Below are positions 11,240 through 23,094 of a stretch of 64,000 nt of DNA, one piece after another. This stretch comes from Brasenia schreberi (taxonomy: Eukaryota; Streptophyta; Magnoliopsida; Nymphaeales; Cabombaceae), in the NCBI GenBank assembly GCA_036023115.1, contig JAYKKT010000089.1, positions 16,734,501 through 16,798,500 of the forward strand, in the 5' to 3' direction. The notes below the pieces were generated by a model. It had not been told where the DNA came from and made no database searches. It saw only the letters and a list, made by a program, of their open reading frames with translations. The translations under genes and the position numbers were made by a program. The stretch's first letter is position 1, and every line of letters starts with the position of its first letter.

Positions 11240-11842
11240 GGCCCCACCTCCATTTATGAGAAGGTGATGTGGGTATTGGATTGGATCTTTGGATTCAAAT
11301 CCAAATCCAAATCCATATGCATGTTTAGATTTGGATCTGGATATATATGGTCCAGATCTCATCTAAATCTAATTTTCTGACTCCTTCATGGTATTTCGAA
11401 ACGGACGGTTTGTGCGGGGCCTGACAGCATCAGTACTCCGTCTTGCGTTGGGTCTTCGCCAACATTGTCGTCCGCTCCTCTTCTCACCTTCTGGAGATCA
11501 GTTTGAACAATTTGTCGATAACAGGGGCTTGGATGTCCGAGATTTTGGGGATGAATCTGATACGAGAGTTGATGTGCCGGGCTTGACATATGCTCCGGTT
11601 CCGGGCTCTCTTTCGCTTCTCTGGTCCTGCTTTCATCAGGCTAAATCGCTTTCCGGGGTTTCAAAATACCTTTTTAAAGGTTTAAAAACTGTATAACACA
11701 TATTTTAAAATATATATGATTTGAACATATGTACAGGGTTGCCTGGAAGGCTCCTTGGTTTCTAAACTCAAAATAGCCCTTTGGGGCTGCTTTTGCAAAA
11801 CTAGGTAATATGAGAATATCGTGGGATTTTGGGGTGTTTACC
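11240..11842 (-). repeat. 3' LTR of element A, truncated by LTR B
   Basis: On the minus strand this starts GGTAAACACCCC (TG changed to GG) next to the polypurine tract and runs 603 bp before LTR B breaks it. It matches 22,503-23,094 in the 5' LTR. It includes the palindrome at 11,335-11,361 that every LTR here carries. Confidence 0.8.
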
Positions 11843-13010
11843 GATGCCCCTCTTTGACATTATCCAAATTGATTTGGATAATGGCAAAGACGACAACACC
11901 CCTTTCGATGTCTCCCTAGATCTATCCACGAAAATATGGGATCGTCCCAATTTTTAAGCAAAATCTCTCTTTTAAAACCCTGATAGGAGGAGATATCACG
12001 CCAAAGGGACTTCTATGGGATCTGGTCCTATATGGGATCATGTTATGCAGGTGTTTATGCGTGGATATGCAGATGTATGACATGGATGGGATGCCAAGAA
12101 TGGCGACCTCCCAGAGACCGGACGACATGGTCGAACTCTTAAGACTTACGAAGGCCTGCTGCTCCAAGTGAGCAGACCCTATGCTGTTCGATGTTCGATT
12201 TTTTTTAAAATCTATTTACAAAAGGGAACACTACTTTGAGCCTCAATCCTAAGGATCTCGAGCTCTTCGTGTTTGCCTTTGCTTGAGTCTTGACACTCGC
12301 TAATCTAGCGGAGGTTTTATAAGAAAACAAGCTATATTTCAAAATTCCTACGTCTTAATCGAAACGTCGAATTCTCAAACAAAATGAAATTCAAGTAAGT
12401 AAATCCTATTTTTACTTTAGGATTCCTCAAAATGAACCATGTTTTACTTGGGATAAGCCAGTGATGGGAAAGAGATACCACGGTCCCTTCTTAAGCGTCC
12501 CGTGGTTTAAGGCATAGAAGGCGGAAAACTGCTCTTTTTGAGCTTTTTGGCCTTTTTTCCTTTTTTTTTCCCTAGAGGGTCTCCCTTTGGGAGTATTTTT
12601 TCTTTAATCCCTCTTTTTCATAAGAGAATCAATTTTTTCCTTTTAAATTCTGGTTTCTTTCTTTGGGAAAGAGACTTTTGATGGAGAATTCCCTTTATTT
12701 TGGCCACGTTTTCCTTTTGGAAGGAGAAGAGAAGAGGGGAGGACTTATCCCAAGGTTATACTCGATCCATTCTAGATCAGCCTATTTAGAAATAGCAAGT
12801 ACTACTTGCAAGTATCTTGCATTTTTAAACTAGGCCTTTCTTTGTAAGAAGAAGGATTTTGAAATGTAACCACGCGTTTGGAAGACTCCACTCTTTCACA
12901 AGTGCGAATTCTCTCACTCAAGGTCACATGATTCGCCTTTGAAGCTTACTTTCGAAGTTTCAAAGCAGCTATCCCTAAAGGTTTTCGAAAATGGGAATTT
13001 AACCCAAATC
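11843..13010 (-). other. Polypurine tract and non-coding 3' region of element A
   Basis: Directly inside the 3' LTR the minus strand reads AAAGAGGGGCATC (11,855-11,843), a good polypurine tract for plus-strand DNA synthesis. Just inside it, ATTATCCAAATTGATTTGGATAAT-type bases form a short inverted repeat (about 11,859-11,882). The rest up to the integrase stop holds no ORF with recognisable homology. Confidence 0.65.
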
Positions 13011-14334
13011 CTACACATAATACTTCTTTAAGTATTGAATATTTATAGGATCTGCTAAATTCTTACCTTCTACATCGATCAACCAATATGAGTTGTTCGT
13101 GGTAGTTGCATGCACAACATAGGGTCCATCCCACTTGGGGCGCCACTTTCCAAGTGGATGTGGGCCACTTGGGGTGCCACTTTCCAAGTAGATGTGGGCC
13201 ACGATAGTGGATGATTTTCAAAACCAAATCTCCCACTTCAAAGTGGCGAGGTCTCATGTGTTTGCCATAATGTCGAGCTATCCTTTGCCGGTATGCATGA
13301 GCATGATCCATAGCAAGGAGTCGCCTCTCATCTAGCAAATCTAGTTCGGCCATCCTAGCATGCTGAAGCATTTCTAAGGGGAGGTCGAGTGCAATGGATG
13401 TATGGAATGAATGCAATTGTGTATGAATGGGAAGAATGGCGTTTGTGCCATAGACCAATTCGAATGGTGTGGCATTTGTGGGAGTCCGGATGGAAGTCCT
13501 ATAAGCCCATAAGGCTTCATCCAGCTTCTCGTGCCATGTCCTACCCTTCTCTAAAGTCTTCTCAATTATACTAATGAGAGTCTTATTCGTGGCTTCGGCT
13601 TGGCCGTTGCCTTGAGGGTAGTAGGGCGAGGAGAAGTGGTGAGTTATGCCATACGTGTTGCACAACTTAACCATCCGCTCGTTTTTGAATGGGGTGCCAT
13701 TATCGGACACAAGGTCTCTTGGAACCCCAAATCGAGCCAAGATATTCCTCCTAATGAAAGCCACCACATGTTGCCCCTGTACGTTGGTCAGGGACATGGC
13801 TTCCACCCACTTGGAGAAATACTCAATGGCTGCTAAGATGAATCTATGCCCATTCGATGCCTTTGGAAAGATCAGGCCTACAATATCAAACGCCCACATG
13901 GTAAATGGCTAGGGGCTGACCACGGAATGCAATGAAGATGAGGGGATATGAATGGCGTGCCCATGCACTTGACATGGATGACACTTCCTAACATGATCGT
14001 GACAATCCTTTTTCAGGGTGGACCAAAAATAGCCCGCTCTAAGTATTTTCATTGCCATCATGTTGGCATTAACATGACCTCCACATTCTCCATCGTGGAA
14101 CTCATGCATAACAGTCCTAGCCTCCTCTAGATCAACACATCTTAGTAGGATGTCGGTAAAACTTGTTTTGTATAAAACCCCACCCAGAATGGTGTATCGG
14201 GTATAAATTTTTCGAATGAATGCCTTATCTTTGGATGTGGCATCCTCGACGAATCCCCCATTTTCTAGAAAACATTTGATGTCATAAAACCAAGGTTTTT
14301 CAACAGAATCTGGGTTATTTTGGCAAATATCCAA
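13011..14334 (-). pseudogene. Integrase of element A (broken)
   Basis: Inserts retrotransposon cDNA into the host genome. The first part (14,334-13,912) has the zinc-binding region with HEFHDGECGGH and CHPCQ. The core follows with the three catalytic acidic residues in context: AFDIVG, SDNGTPF and NGQAEATNK. A stop lies between the zinc-binding region and the core at about 13,909 (TAG in place of an expected Trp codon). In the C-terminal part a 34-bp tandem duplication (13,133-13,166 and 13,167-13,200) shifts the frame, so the last segment ending in IQYLKKYYV is read in another frame. It is the only integrase in the gypsy nest. Confidence 0.85.
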
Positions 14335-14960
14335 ATCGTGTGTAGATGGGTTGGGCGCATGCCATATTTCTAAGGATTGGTCCCTAAAATGGGATTGACC
14401 TTTAGGGCTGAACCCAAGGAGGAGAGGGCGTTGGCAATGCCATTATCCTCTCTTCCTATGTGTGTGAGTCTACACGATTGGAATGACTCAACCAATCAAG
14501 TGGCCAACTCATGATATGGAAGAAGTTTTTCGTTACGTACTTGCCAAATTTTCAAAACTTGGTTTATAGCAAGGAGCGAATCTCTAAAGACCTCGATGCA
14601 TGATGCCCCTAGAGTTTTTGAAACCCTTAAGCCTTGTATGAGTGCTTCATACTCAGCTATGTTGTTGGAACATTCTAAATCTAGGCGGATTGCTATGGGA
14701 ATCTCACCCTTTTCAGGGCAGATGAGGATGACCCTAGCACCAGCCCCTCGTTGGTTTCGTGCCCCATCGAAGTACATCTTCCACACTTGGTTTTTGAAAG
14801 AGTTTGCCAAAATGTGGTTTTGAAAATGATTTTGCAATATGCCTTCATCAGGCATTTCACTAAATGTAGGATATGCATCCTCTAAGGGGAACTCAGCCAC
14901 GTAGTCAGCTAGGGCTTGCCATGGAGATCTGATGATGGTATTTCAGGTCATACTCCATTA
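14335..14960 (-). pseudogene. Second (archaeal-type) RNase H of element A
   Basis: The best part is 14,496-14,900: YFDGARNQRGAGA, CSNNIAEYEALIQGL and CIEVFRDSLLAINQV. These match the extra RNase H that follows the usual RT-RNase H in Tat/Ogre-type elements. It should remove RNA from the RNA-DNA hybrid or support polypurine-primer use. In F the same stretch reads VFGDSLL; here the Gly is Arg, and several frameshifts flank the fragment. The same domain is seen in E (23,095-23,640) and F (30,300-30,644). Confidence 0.75.
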
Positions 14961-16100
14961 GAAGGAGTTGCCATTTGCCCAATCTACCAGTGAGAATGGA
15001 TTTTTCTAATAAGTGCTTGATTGGATCAAGCTTGGACACTATCCAGATCTCATGATCTACAAAATAGTGTCAAAATTTCTAGCAGGCCCAGACTAGGGCC
15101 AAGCACGTCTTCTCCATGGCTTGGTAATTCCTTTCGTAAGCCAAGAGAGTTTTCAAAATATAATAGATGGCACACTCCTTATGGGTGTCATCCTCGTATT
15201 GAGCTAGTAATGCTCCCAAGGCATTCGCATGCACGGAAATGTAAAGCAAAAGAGGTTTTCCTTGTTTTAGAGGATTCAAAACAGGGAGATTAACTAGGTA
15301 TACCTTTAGTCTTTCGAAGGACTTTTGGCAGTCGTCATCCCATGAAAATTTCGTGCCCTTCCTCAATAGTTTGTTGAAGGGTTCGCATCTAGTTGCTAGG
15401 TTTGATATAAACCTGCGAATGGACTGTAATCGACCCTAGAGGCTATGGATCTGTGTGAGATTGGAGGGTTGAGCCATGTCTATGATGGCTTGACACTTAG
15501 AGGGGTCGACTTCTATACCCCTTTGGCTCACCATAAAGCCTAGAAGCTTTCCGGATTCTACTCAGAATACACATTTTTTAGGGTTTAGCTTTACTTGGTA
15601 AAGTCTAAGCCTTTCGAAAATATGTGCATCGAGTTTTGGGTTTTGCCAAGAGATCATCTACATACACTTCTACGAGTTCATGAATCTGATCATGGAAGAT
15701 CGTGGTCATGGATCTCTGGTATGTTGTGCCGACATTTTTCAAACCAAAGGGCATGACTGTATAGCAATACGTGCCCCATGGGGTTGTAAATGCGGTCTTA
15801 CCCTAATCTCGTGGACTTAATTTAATTTGATTATACCCTGAATAGTCATCCATAAACGAAAACATCTCGTGATTTGCAGTACTATCGACTATCAAATCTA
15901 TGTTTGGTAAAGGATAATTATCCTTTGGAGTGGCTTTATTCAGGTTTCTGAAATCGATGCATATTTGAATCTTCCCATTGATTTTTCGAACCACAACGAT
16001 ATTGGACAACCAATCAGAATACGCAATGGGTTTTATAAATCCGGCTTTTAGCAAATCTTCTAAACCCTCTTTGACTTGTGCGTGTACATTCGGATGTATT
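14961..16100 (-). pseudogene. Reverse transcriptase and first RNase H of element A
   Basis: The RT start at 16,054-15,803 has the fingers and palm motifs FIKPIAYSDWLSNIVVV, ICIDFRNLNKATPKDNYPLP and MDDYSGYNQIKLSPRD. The catalytic YVDD is found near 15,650 in another frame. The connection and first RNase H (15,366-15,079) include FSWDDDCQKSFERLK, SVHANALGALLAQYEDD and NYQAMEKTCLALVWAC. Frameshifts and stops separate these blocks, so no functional enzyme can be made. F carries a better preserved copy at 29,160-30,000. Confidence 0.85.
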
Positions 16101-16111
16101 TTCCTAAGCTT

Positions 16112-16810
16112 TTACTTTATGGGTTTCACATCCGCATCTAAGGGAAGACGATGTTCGACAATACTGGGATCTATGCCCGGCATGTCTTCATACGTCCATG
16201 CAAACACATCTAAGTAGGTTTGTAGAAATGCAATGAATGCTAATCTTTCATGCTCATGCGAACATGCGCCTACCTTAATGAGTTTGGGATTTGAATCACT
16301 CCCTAGGTTCACCTCTATGAAATCTCCTCCTACTAAATTGGAAGGTCTTTCAAAATCGAGAATTTTATGAAATTCAGGGAGCTCAGAAGTGGGATCTTCC
16401 TCAAGGGGATCCACTTCTGGGCTTCGATCATTCTCGTGGGTTATAGACCCGAGAGAATTTGATGCGTGGATTTTCAAAAGACTTGGTTTTATACTTAGAA
16501 TTTCTATTGATTTCGAAATGTTTGGTTTGGTTATGCAGACAACGTTTCTTTCGAAATCCTTTCTTTTTTCCAAAGTCTTACCAGGAGCAGCTATGTAATA
16601 AACTTTTTGGTATTTTGTAAATTTTTTATTTTTTTGTGTTTTTGTAAAACTAAAACCATGGGAACTATACAAACTACTCTTTTTTCGAGTTTTTGATTTT
16701 CCAATGTTTTTGGTTTTGCAATTTTTCCATTTTTTCGATTTTGAGTTTTTCAAATGTTTTTGTATTTTTGTAAAAAGGGATCTTCCATCATACCTACAAA
16801 GGGAAAACAC
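16112..16810 (-). pseudogene. Linker region before RT, element A
   Basis: Runs from MFSLCRYDGRSLFTKIQ through a Lys/Ser-rich low-complexity part to DVFAWTYEDMPGIDPSIVEH. The last motif is the standard lead-in to RT in plant gypsy polyproteins. The 232-codon stretch itself is open but is bounded by stops on both sides. G keeps the start of this region (35,661-35,860) before it breaks off. Confidence 0.75.
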
Positions 16811-16816
16811 TATGGG

Positions 16817-17806
16817 TTAGACTCGGAATAAGAGGTCCAAATCGTAGGTTTCTTCTAGGGTAGGCTCCAAGGCACCCTTGACCCAGGTGGTAACAGGGGG
16901 TGGCTCTGGTGGTATTTTTGGAGTATAGCCGATCCCATATCGGCTTGGATTGGCCCTAGAAAGTATGGGTTCTAGGAGACCCTGATTTTGTGCCCCTAGA
17001 CTCTTATAAAGCACATAGCCCATGTTCAACAGCATGTTCCATGATTTTTTGTTTTTGGAGAAGTTTGAATACAAATTGTGGTCCTGGAACTTGCTGTCGT
17101 CTATGTCGTGCACATAGGGCTTCTTGTCCAGGGTTTTTAGAAATAAGGGATGCTTGGGTCTTCCTAGAAGGGTGAAAACCTTGAGGGGGCCAGCCTTGGG
17201 CGGCCCCTGCACATACAGGACCTTCCTAGGGTTGTTCAATACGAGCCTTGTTGGCTCAAGCATGGTTTGCCCCAATTTTACCTCATGGGTCTTGGAGCTT
17301 GACAAGTAGGGAGAATTTATAACCCCCTGAAGTTGAGGGTGACTCTCTCCTAGGATCACAACGACTTGGTCCCTGAAAGGGATCTTGACACACCTGTGGA
17401 AGGTGGATGGCACAACGCACAAGCTGTGTATCTAGGGCCTTCTCAACAACAGGTTATAATGGGGGTGGATGTCCAGGACATGGAACACCCCCGTGTGTGC
17501 TATCCCTCTCGTTTCCATGGGGAGTTCGATAGATCCTATGGGTCTAGACGCATTCCCATCGTATCCAGTGATAATAATGGGACTTGGATGAACGGATGTC
17601 AAGGTGACTCCGATTTGATTCGCCACATGAAGTGGAAGGATGTTGAGCCCTCCTCCCCCATCGACAAGACACCTATCCAGAGAGTGGTTATTCAGAACCA
17701 CCTCGATATGCAGGGCCTGGTTATGGGCTTCGTAGGGTCTACCTACATCGTCTTTTGAGAATATGATGGGCGTTTTCGCTCCTATAGAGCCCACATGTTT
17801 GGACAA
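16817..17806 (-). pseudogene. Aspartic protease and G-patch-like segment of element A
   Basis: 17,806-17,432 is the retroviral-type protease: LHIEVVLNNHSLDRCLVDGG is followed by GGLNILP, where the Asp of VDGG would be the active-site residue, and later IIITGYDGNASRPIG and FHVLDIHPHYNLLL. A TAG stop (an expected Trp codon) separates it from 17,422-16,817, which is in the same frame and ends with SWNMLLNMGYVLYKSLG, IPPEPPP and TTWVKGAL. That end is the G-patch-like motif also found in C and G. The protease would cut the Gag-Pol polyprotein; the role of the G-patch here is unknown. Confidence 0.75.
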
Positions 17807-17980
17807 AGACTAAGGGGTAATGTTCGAACTAACCCTTGCTCTTTCTAGAATTTTCTCTAACACTAGTCTATGCCTAGGCGAAGTTTGTATTAGCTCTAGG
17901 ATGGATATATTGATAGGAATCTTTGAAAGATGGTTTTCGAAATCATACACCTTTAAAACAACATTTTCTTTGTCTATTTT

Positions 17981-19672
17981 TTACGGAACTCTAGGAATAC
18001 ATGCTTTTGAGGGGCCAGGCACACTGATCACCTTTTCAGCACTTTGTAGATGTGGGCGTTGGTAGATCCTCCCGGACCTTGTCACCTCTCCCACAATCCA
18101 CCTAGGTTTCATATTAATCATGGCTCTAATCGAGAGATTTGGAGCACCTTGAATGATTAACACTGGTTTAACCGGGGACGAAACTCTTGGTGATCCCCGG
18201 ATGACTACTTGGGCGGGTTTCTTATAAAGTATGAGAGGAGAAGCACAAGTTGATGAACTAGACTCACATGCATGCGCTAGATTCTTTGAAATCGTAAGAG
18301 CACATACCTCTTTTGCCTTCCCACTGGTACTTGCGTGCTTGGGGAAGGGTTCTTTGAAGATAGCTTGGGCAGGCTCAAGTTCTTCAGCGACCTGGAGCCA
18401 GCCTTCTGCTATCAAGTTCTCAATTTTATTAAGGAGGGAGAAGCACCACCTTGTATCATGGCCTTTGAGCCGATGATACTTGCAGAACTTGTTTAAAAAC
18501 CCTCCCTTCGAAGTGACTCCCTCGGGAATCTCGGGGAGTTCGATCATGCCTTGGGCAAGTAGGAGGTCCAGGACCTCCGTCACAGGTTGCCCCAGCGGAG
18601 TATACTCCCGTCTTTCGAAGGGTTTTTGAAAACTCCTCTCCTTTTTATTTTCAACTTTTCCAAAAGCTTTTGAAGCACTTGCCGGGCTTGGATCTACCCG
18701 GACATTAGCGATTTTATGGGGCTTTGCCCCTTTGTTCGTGGTGGATGGCCCATAATTGATGGACTTTTCCAAGCGAGTTTTCGAAATAGGATTTCCTTTC
18801 CATAAGTGGTCATACACCCCCTTTTTCAAATTTGTTTCAAAAAGGGATGCTTTCTTTATTAGCTTATGGAAAGTAGAGATTTCGTGAAGCGAGAGAAGGG
18901 TTTTCAGCTCGTTTCTAAAATTATCGAGGATGAGCATAACTGCACATCCTTCTGATATGGGCTCTCGCACTTGACGCAAGAGAGACCTCCAACAAACGAT
19001 GAACGTATGTACGTCCTCGTTCATACCTTGTTTTGTATCCCTCAAGGTGTTTAAAGTCAGCGTGACTTCTACGTTATGCTAGAATCTCTGCATAAAGCAG
19101 TTCACTAACTCTTCAAAAGTTGCGAACTGGCTAAGATCGTAGGAAGCCAGCCATTTGGCAATTGTGCCCTTGAGAGACAGAGGGAACCAATACACCCATT
19201 TTATCGAGTCCTTTTTCTTATGGGCTCGACGAGAGAAAAGCTGCAAGTGAGACCTAGGGTCTCCCATGCCATCATACCGATGGAAGTTCGGTATTTCATC
19301 GTCACTGTCTGTTTCGTAGTCCACAGGCAAGAAATCAGACAGGACGTAACTCTTTTTCTCTTTATTTTGCCCTCTTAGCAACTGCTGTAGGGCTTTACGG
19401 TCCTTGTGTGTGAAGGACTCGTGGTATTGGTTACCTTCCATCGCGGAAGTCTCCTTGTGTTTGTGAGGTTTTTCAAATTTCTTCTTGACCTTTGGTTCGC
19501 CATTGGACGAACATGAATCACCTGCTTCAGCCTTTTGGCTAAGAGCGGCGATTTTGGCCTCGAAGTCCCTTCTCAAATCTTCAATCTCTTGTTTTTTTGA
19601 AAACCTTCGAGATTGAGAACTTGATGCGTAGGAGCCACGGCTAGATACCTCTTGGGAGCCTGGACTCGACAT
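17981..19672 (-). pseudogene. Gag of element A (one stop splits it)
   Basis: Capsid-type protein of a gypsy element. The start at 19,672 (MSSPGSQEVSS) lies about 125 nt inside the primer-binding site. The first part, to 19,079, has a charged coiled-coil-like region and the retrotransposon gag core: FTHKDRKALQQLLRGQN, FPLSLKG, KWLASYDLSQFATFEELVN. A stop at 19,079 interrupts it; reading resumes in the same frame with RDTKQGMNEDVHTF. The zinc-finger-like CKYHRLKGHDTRWC lies near 18,480. The C-terminal part ends at 17,981 by frameshift ahead of the protease. Confidence 0.85.
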
Positions 19673-19795
19673 GCTTCAATATGCTTTTCAAAACAAATCC
19701 TAAGTATGGAAATGCAAACAAGCAAAGTTTAAAACACTTTAGAAAAAAAATTTCATGAGGTTTCTCTACATGAACTGACTCTGCACAAGGCCCAG

Positions 19796-19813
19796 GTCCC
19801 ACCGGGCGTGCCA
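19796..19813 (-). other. Primer-binding site of element A
   Basis: Minus strand TGGCACGCCCGGTGGGAC, four bases inside the LTR end. It is identical to the sites of C and G. Confidence 0.8.
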
Positions 19814-19817
19814 AAAC

Positions 19818-22800
19818 TATAGACACGGAAAATCCTCACTTCTGGTTCTTAGGCCTAAAGTGAACCTTTTCGTGTGTCTAAGTCATATTTTAGCAAAAGG
19901 GCATGCCAGCTAGATTACTTAAGCTAGCGAAGAAAGTTTTTGAAATCTGACTTCTATCGGGGTGACTGTGAGCCAGTGAGCTCTTTTCGTCGCAGACCTT
20001 CTTGCACTGATGCGCAAGGGTTAGTCTGTATGCTTGGCAAAGTCTTTTAAAATGTAAACCTCTTTGAAAATAACCTAAGTGTTTTGGGGCTTTGTATGTG
20101 CGATTTCAAATTTTATTACACGTGGGATTTGCACGTGCCTATGTCTTTCTTTTTATCTTTTTATGGCCAACTAGGTGTGTGCGCAAGTGACCTAAGTTGG
20201 GCGATTTTTGAGCGGGATGTGGGGCTTGCTTTGATGCAATATGCGTCCTAACTCGTGGTATGGCGTATATGCAATGCAAACTCACGCAACTCCAAAGGGA
20301 AAACCCGAATTAAAAGACAATGCGGAAGGGAAATGACTTAATGTAAATTTGCAAAAGAGAAATTGCAAAAGGGAAATATGGCTATATATTAAGAGCAAAA
20401 AGGCTCAATTGTGCAAGTGTGTGTCGTGTATATATGTAAAGACTACACACACTGCTGAACCTTAAAACCCAAATCTTAAAGACATAGCCGAAGGGAAATA
20501 CTTATAATATATATGGGCCTGAATGTCGCCAACGTGTGCATGGGTGTTGTGTGTATATTGAAAGACAACTCACATGACTTGTAATGAAACCCAAATATAA
20601 TTGCAATAGGCCTTGACTAAGGTCTTGGGAGTAAGAGCGAAAGCTCAATGTGTGTGAGTGTAGAATTGAAATACTACGCACACAACTTGAATGAAACCCA
20701 AATATAATTGCAATAGGCCTTGACTAAGGTCTTGGGAGTAAGAGCAAAAGCTCAATGTGTGTGAGTGTAGAATTGAAATACTATGCACACGACATGAATT
20801 TAAACACCCAAAACGAAATTGCAATATGGCCTTTACTAAGGTCTTGGGAGTAAGAGCGAAAGCTCAATGTGTGTGAGTGTGAAAATTGAAAGACAACACA
20901 CACAACTTAATAAAAACCCACGCAACTTAAATCATATAGGTATAACTATATCTTAAGGGCTGATTAGGCCACTGTGTGTATCAAAATCGTGTGCAGCTAA
21001 GAGCGAAATAGGCTCAAGTGCACGTGTGTGTGGGTGTGCCAAACCACATTATTACAAGTGGGGGGAGACAACGCTCCATTATTACAACCCCGTATCAAAT
21101 TTAATTAAGCATAAGCAAGTTCATAACAAGGACCGAGTTAGGCACTTACGTATAGCTAGTCCGGGTGTGACTTGCTTGGCTTTGGCCTAGTGAGTCGCCT
21201 CAGGCTGCAAGAGGGAGCTCCTTGGATGGCTGCGGCAGGTGGAGGTACTGGCCGGATGGGAGAAGTTGCAGGTATTGGCCGAGTGGAAGGGCTGGCGTCT
21301 TGGCTGAGGTTGAAGTGTTTTAGGGAGGTATGGGTGCTGAGGTAGATGCTAGGAGCTGGGATGAGTCTTAGGGAGAGGTAGGGCTACTAGCTAAGGGAAG
21401 AGGGGCAGGTGGTACAGGTGTTGGCCGAGTGGTGTTGGGGGGTTGGGTTGGCCGAATGGAATAGGTGCTGGCTGGGTAGATGGAAGGTGGTGAATGGAGG
21501 GGACGAAGGATGGAGTTTGAGATGGGGTACTAACCAAGGGGAAGGTCCTGGCCGAATGGTGGAAGGTGGCGGGTGTAAGGTCTTGGCCCGATGGAAGAAG
21601 GTGGCAGGTGGAAAGTGGCGTGGAATGGTGTTGGCCGGGTGCAGCAGGTGGAAGGTGGAAGGTGGTGTGGAATGAGTGATACTGGCCGAGTCCCAAGTGA
21701 GCCAAGGGGCGAGTTCCAAGAGGGAGGAAGAAGTCCCAGATTTTTGAGAGCCAAGAGAGACCAACCCGCATGAAGGGGAAGGGATTTTATAGGCTAGATG
21801 GGTCGGTGGCTGGGATATGGGAGGTCGGTTGGTGGGCTGGTTTGGTAGTGATGGTTTGGGGGTATGGTGTGCTAGATATTTAGGTGGGCCAGATATTTGT
21901 TTTGGGTGGTTTGGGGATATGGTGTGCTAGCTATTTAGGTGGGCTGGTTTGATGGTTTGGGGTTTAGTTAGGTGGGTTGGGCTTAGGGTGAGGTTTAGTG
22001 AAGTGGGTTAGGTGATTAGGCTAGGATTAGGGTAAAGTTACGGATGATTAGGCTAGGATTAGGGGAGGATTAAGAAAGTGAGTTAGGTGATTAGGCTAGG
22101 ATTAGGGTGAGATTAGGGAAGATTAGGGGGATTAGGCTTAGTTTGGTTAGGGTCTAGGTGGTCTAGTTAGGTGGGGTGGGCTAGGTGAGGTCGGCTAGGT
22201 ATGGTTTAGTGGTTTTGGGTGAGGGTGGCTAGGATTAGGTCGGGTTTAGGGGGGAATTGCTAGGTAAGGTGGGTTAGCTTAGGGCTAGGTTTAGCAGCAT
22301 CCCCTTGGCCTTCGATCCATAGACCTAGTTGCAGCATGTTGGTGCAGCCCCAGGTTAGGTGTAGGTGCATACAAGCTTAATCCCACACTCTTAGGCTAAA
22401 CCCACATGATTAACCCAAAACTTGACACAAAAGTCAAGCCCACCACTCATACTTTATCCCCCATTCTCTCTCTTCCCAAGCTTTTCACGTGAACTCCTTG
22501 TGGGCCCCACCTCCATTTATGAGAAGGTGATGTGGGTATTGGATTGGATCTTTGGATCCAAATCTAAATCCAAATCCATATGCATGTTTTGATTTGGATC
22601 TGGATATATATGATCCAGATCCGATCCAAATCTAATTTTCTGACTCCTTCATGGTATTTCGAAACGGACGGTTTGTGCGGGGCCTGACAGCATCAGTACT
22701 CCGTCTTGCGTTGGGTCTTCGCCAACATTGTCGTCCGCTCCTCTTCTCACCTTCCGAAGATCAGTTTGAACAATTTGTGGATAATAGGGGCTTGGATGTC

Positions 22801-23094
22801 TGAGATTTTGGGGATGAATTTGATACGAGAGTTGATGTGGCGGGCTTGACATATGCTCCGGTTCTGGGCTCTCTTTCGCTTCTCTGGTCCTGCTTTCATC
22901 AGGCCAAATTGCTTTCTGGGTTTCAAAATACCTTTTTAAAGGTTTAAAAACTGTATAACACATATTTTAAAACATATATGATTTGAACATATGTACAGGG
23001 TTGCTTGGAAGGCTCCTGGGTTTCCAAACTCAAAATAGCCCTTTGGGACTGCTTTTGCAAAACCAGGTAATGTGAGAATATCGTGGGATTTTTG
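19818..23094 (-). repeat. 5' LTR of element A (about 3.28 kb, first bases missing)
   Basis: Ends next to the primer-binding site at 19,818 (TATAGACAC where the others have TGTAGACAC). In plus order it holds a block conserved with H (19,850-20,400), about four copies of a 105-125 bp repeat (20,500-20,930), a G-rich variable block (21,180-21,770), a TTAGG-rich tract (21,960-22,290), the palindrome at 22,596-22,622 and the conserved LTR start up to 23,094. The overlapping Pro-rich reading frames at 21,387-21,771 arise from the G-rich repeats. Confidence 0.8.

Larger units (their letters stand above)
11240..23094 (-). mobile_element. Ty3/gypsy Tat-like element A, nearly complete but decayed
   Basis: Order on the minus strand: 5' LTR (23,094-19,818), primer-binding site, gag, protease, G-patch-like segment, spacer, RT, RNase H, second RNase H, integrase, about 1.1 kb of non-coding 3' region, polypurine tract and the first 600 bp of the 3' LTR, which is then cut by LTR B. 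Every coding domain carries stops or frameshifts. The two LTRs share the 600-bp stretch closely but not perfectly (for example GGAGATCAGTTTG against CGAAGATCAGTTTG). The 5' LTR lacks its first 12 or so bases (TGTAAACACCCC), where it joins fragment E at 23,094. Confidence 0.85.

Noticed and set aside
11922..12167. 81-codon frame downstream of integrase in element A as an extra gene
   Set aside because: No homology or similar frame in F or G (their 3' parts are absent), and length is within chance; it could be revisited with an intact relative.
21387..21771. Overlapping Pro/His/Ser-rich frames in the LTRs (also 8,953-9,270, 24,894-25,458 and 39,740-40,111)
   Set aside because: They overlap each other in several frames and lie in G- or C-rich LTR blocks; no start context, domain or conservation of the protein sequence.
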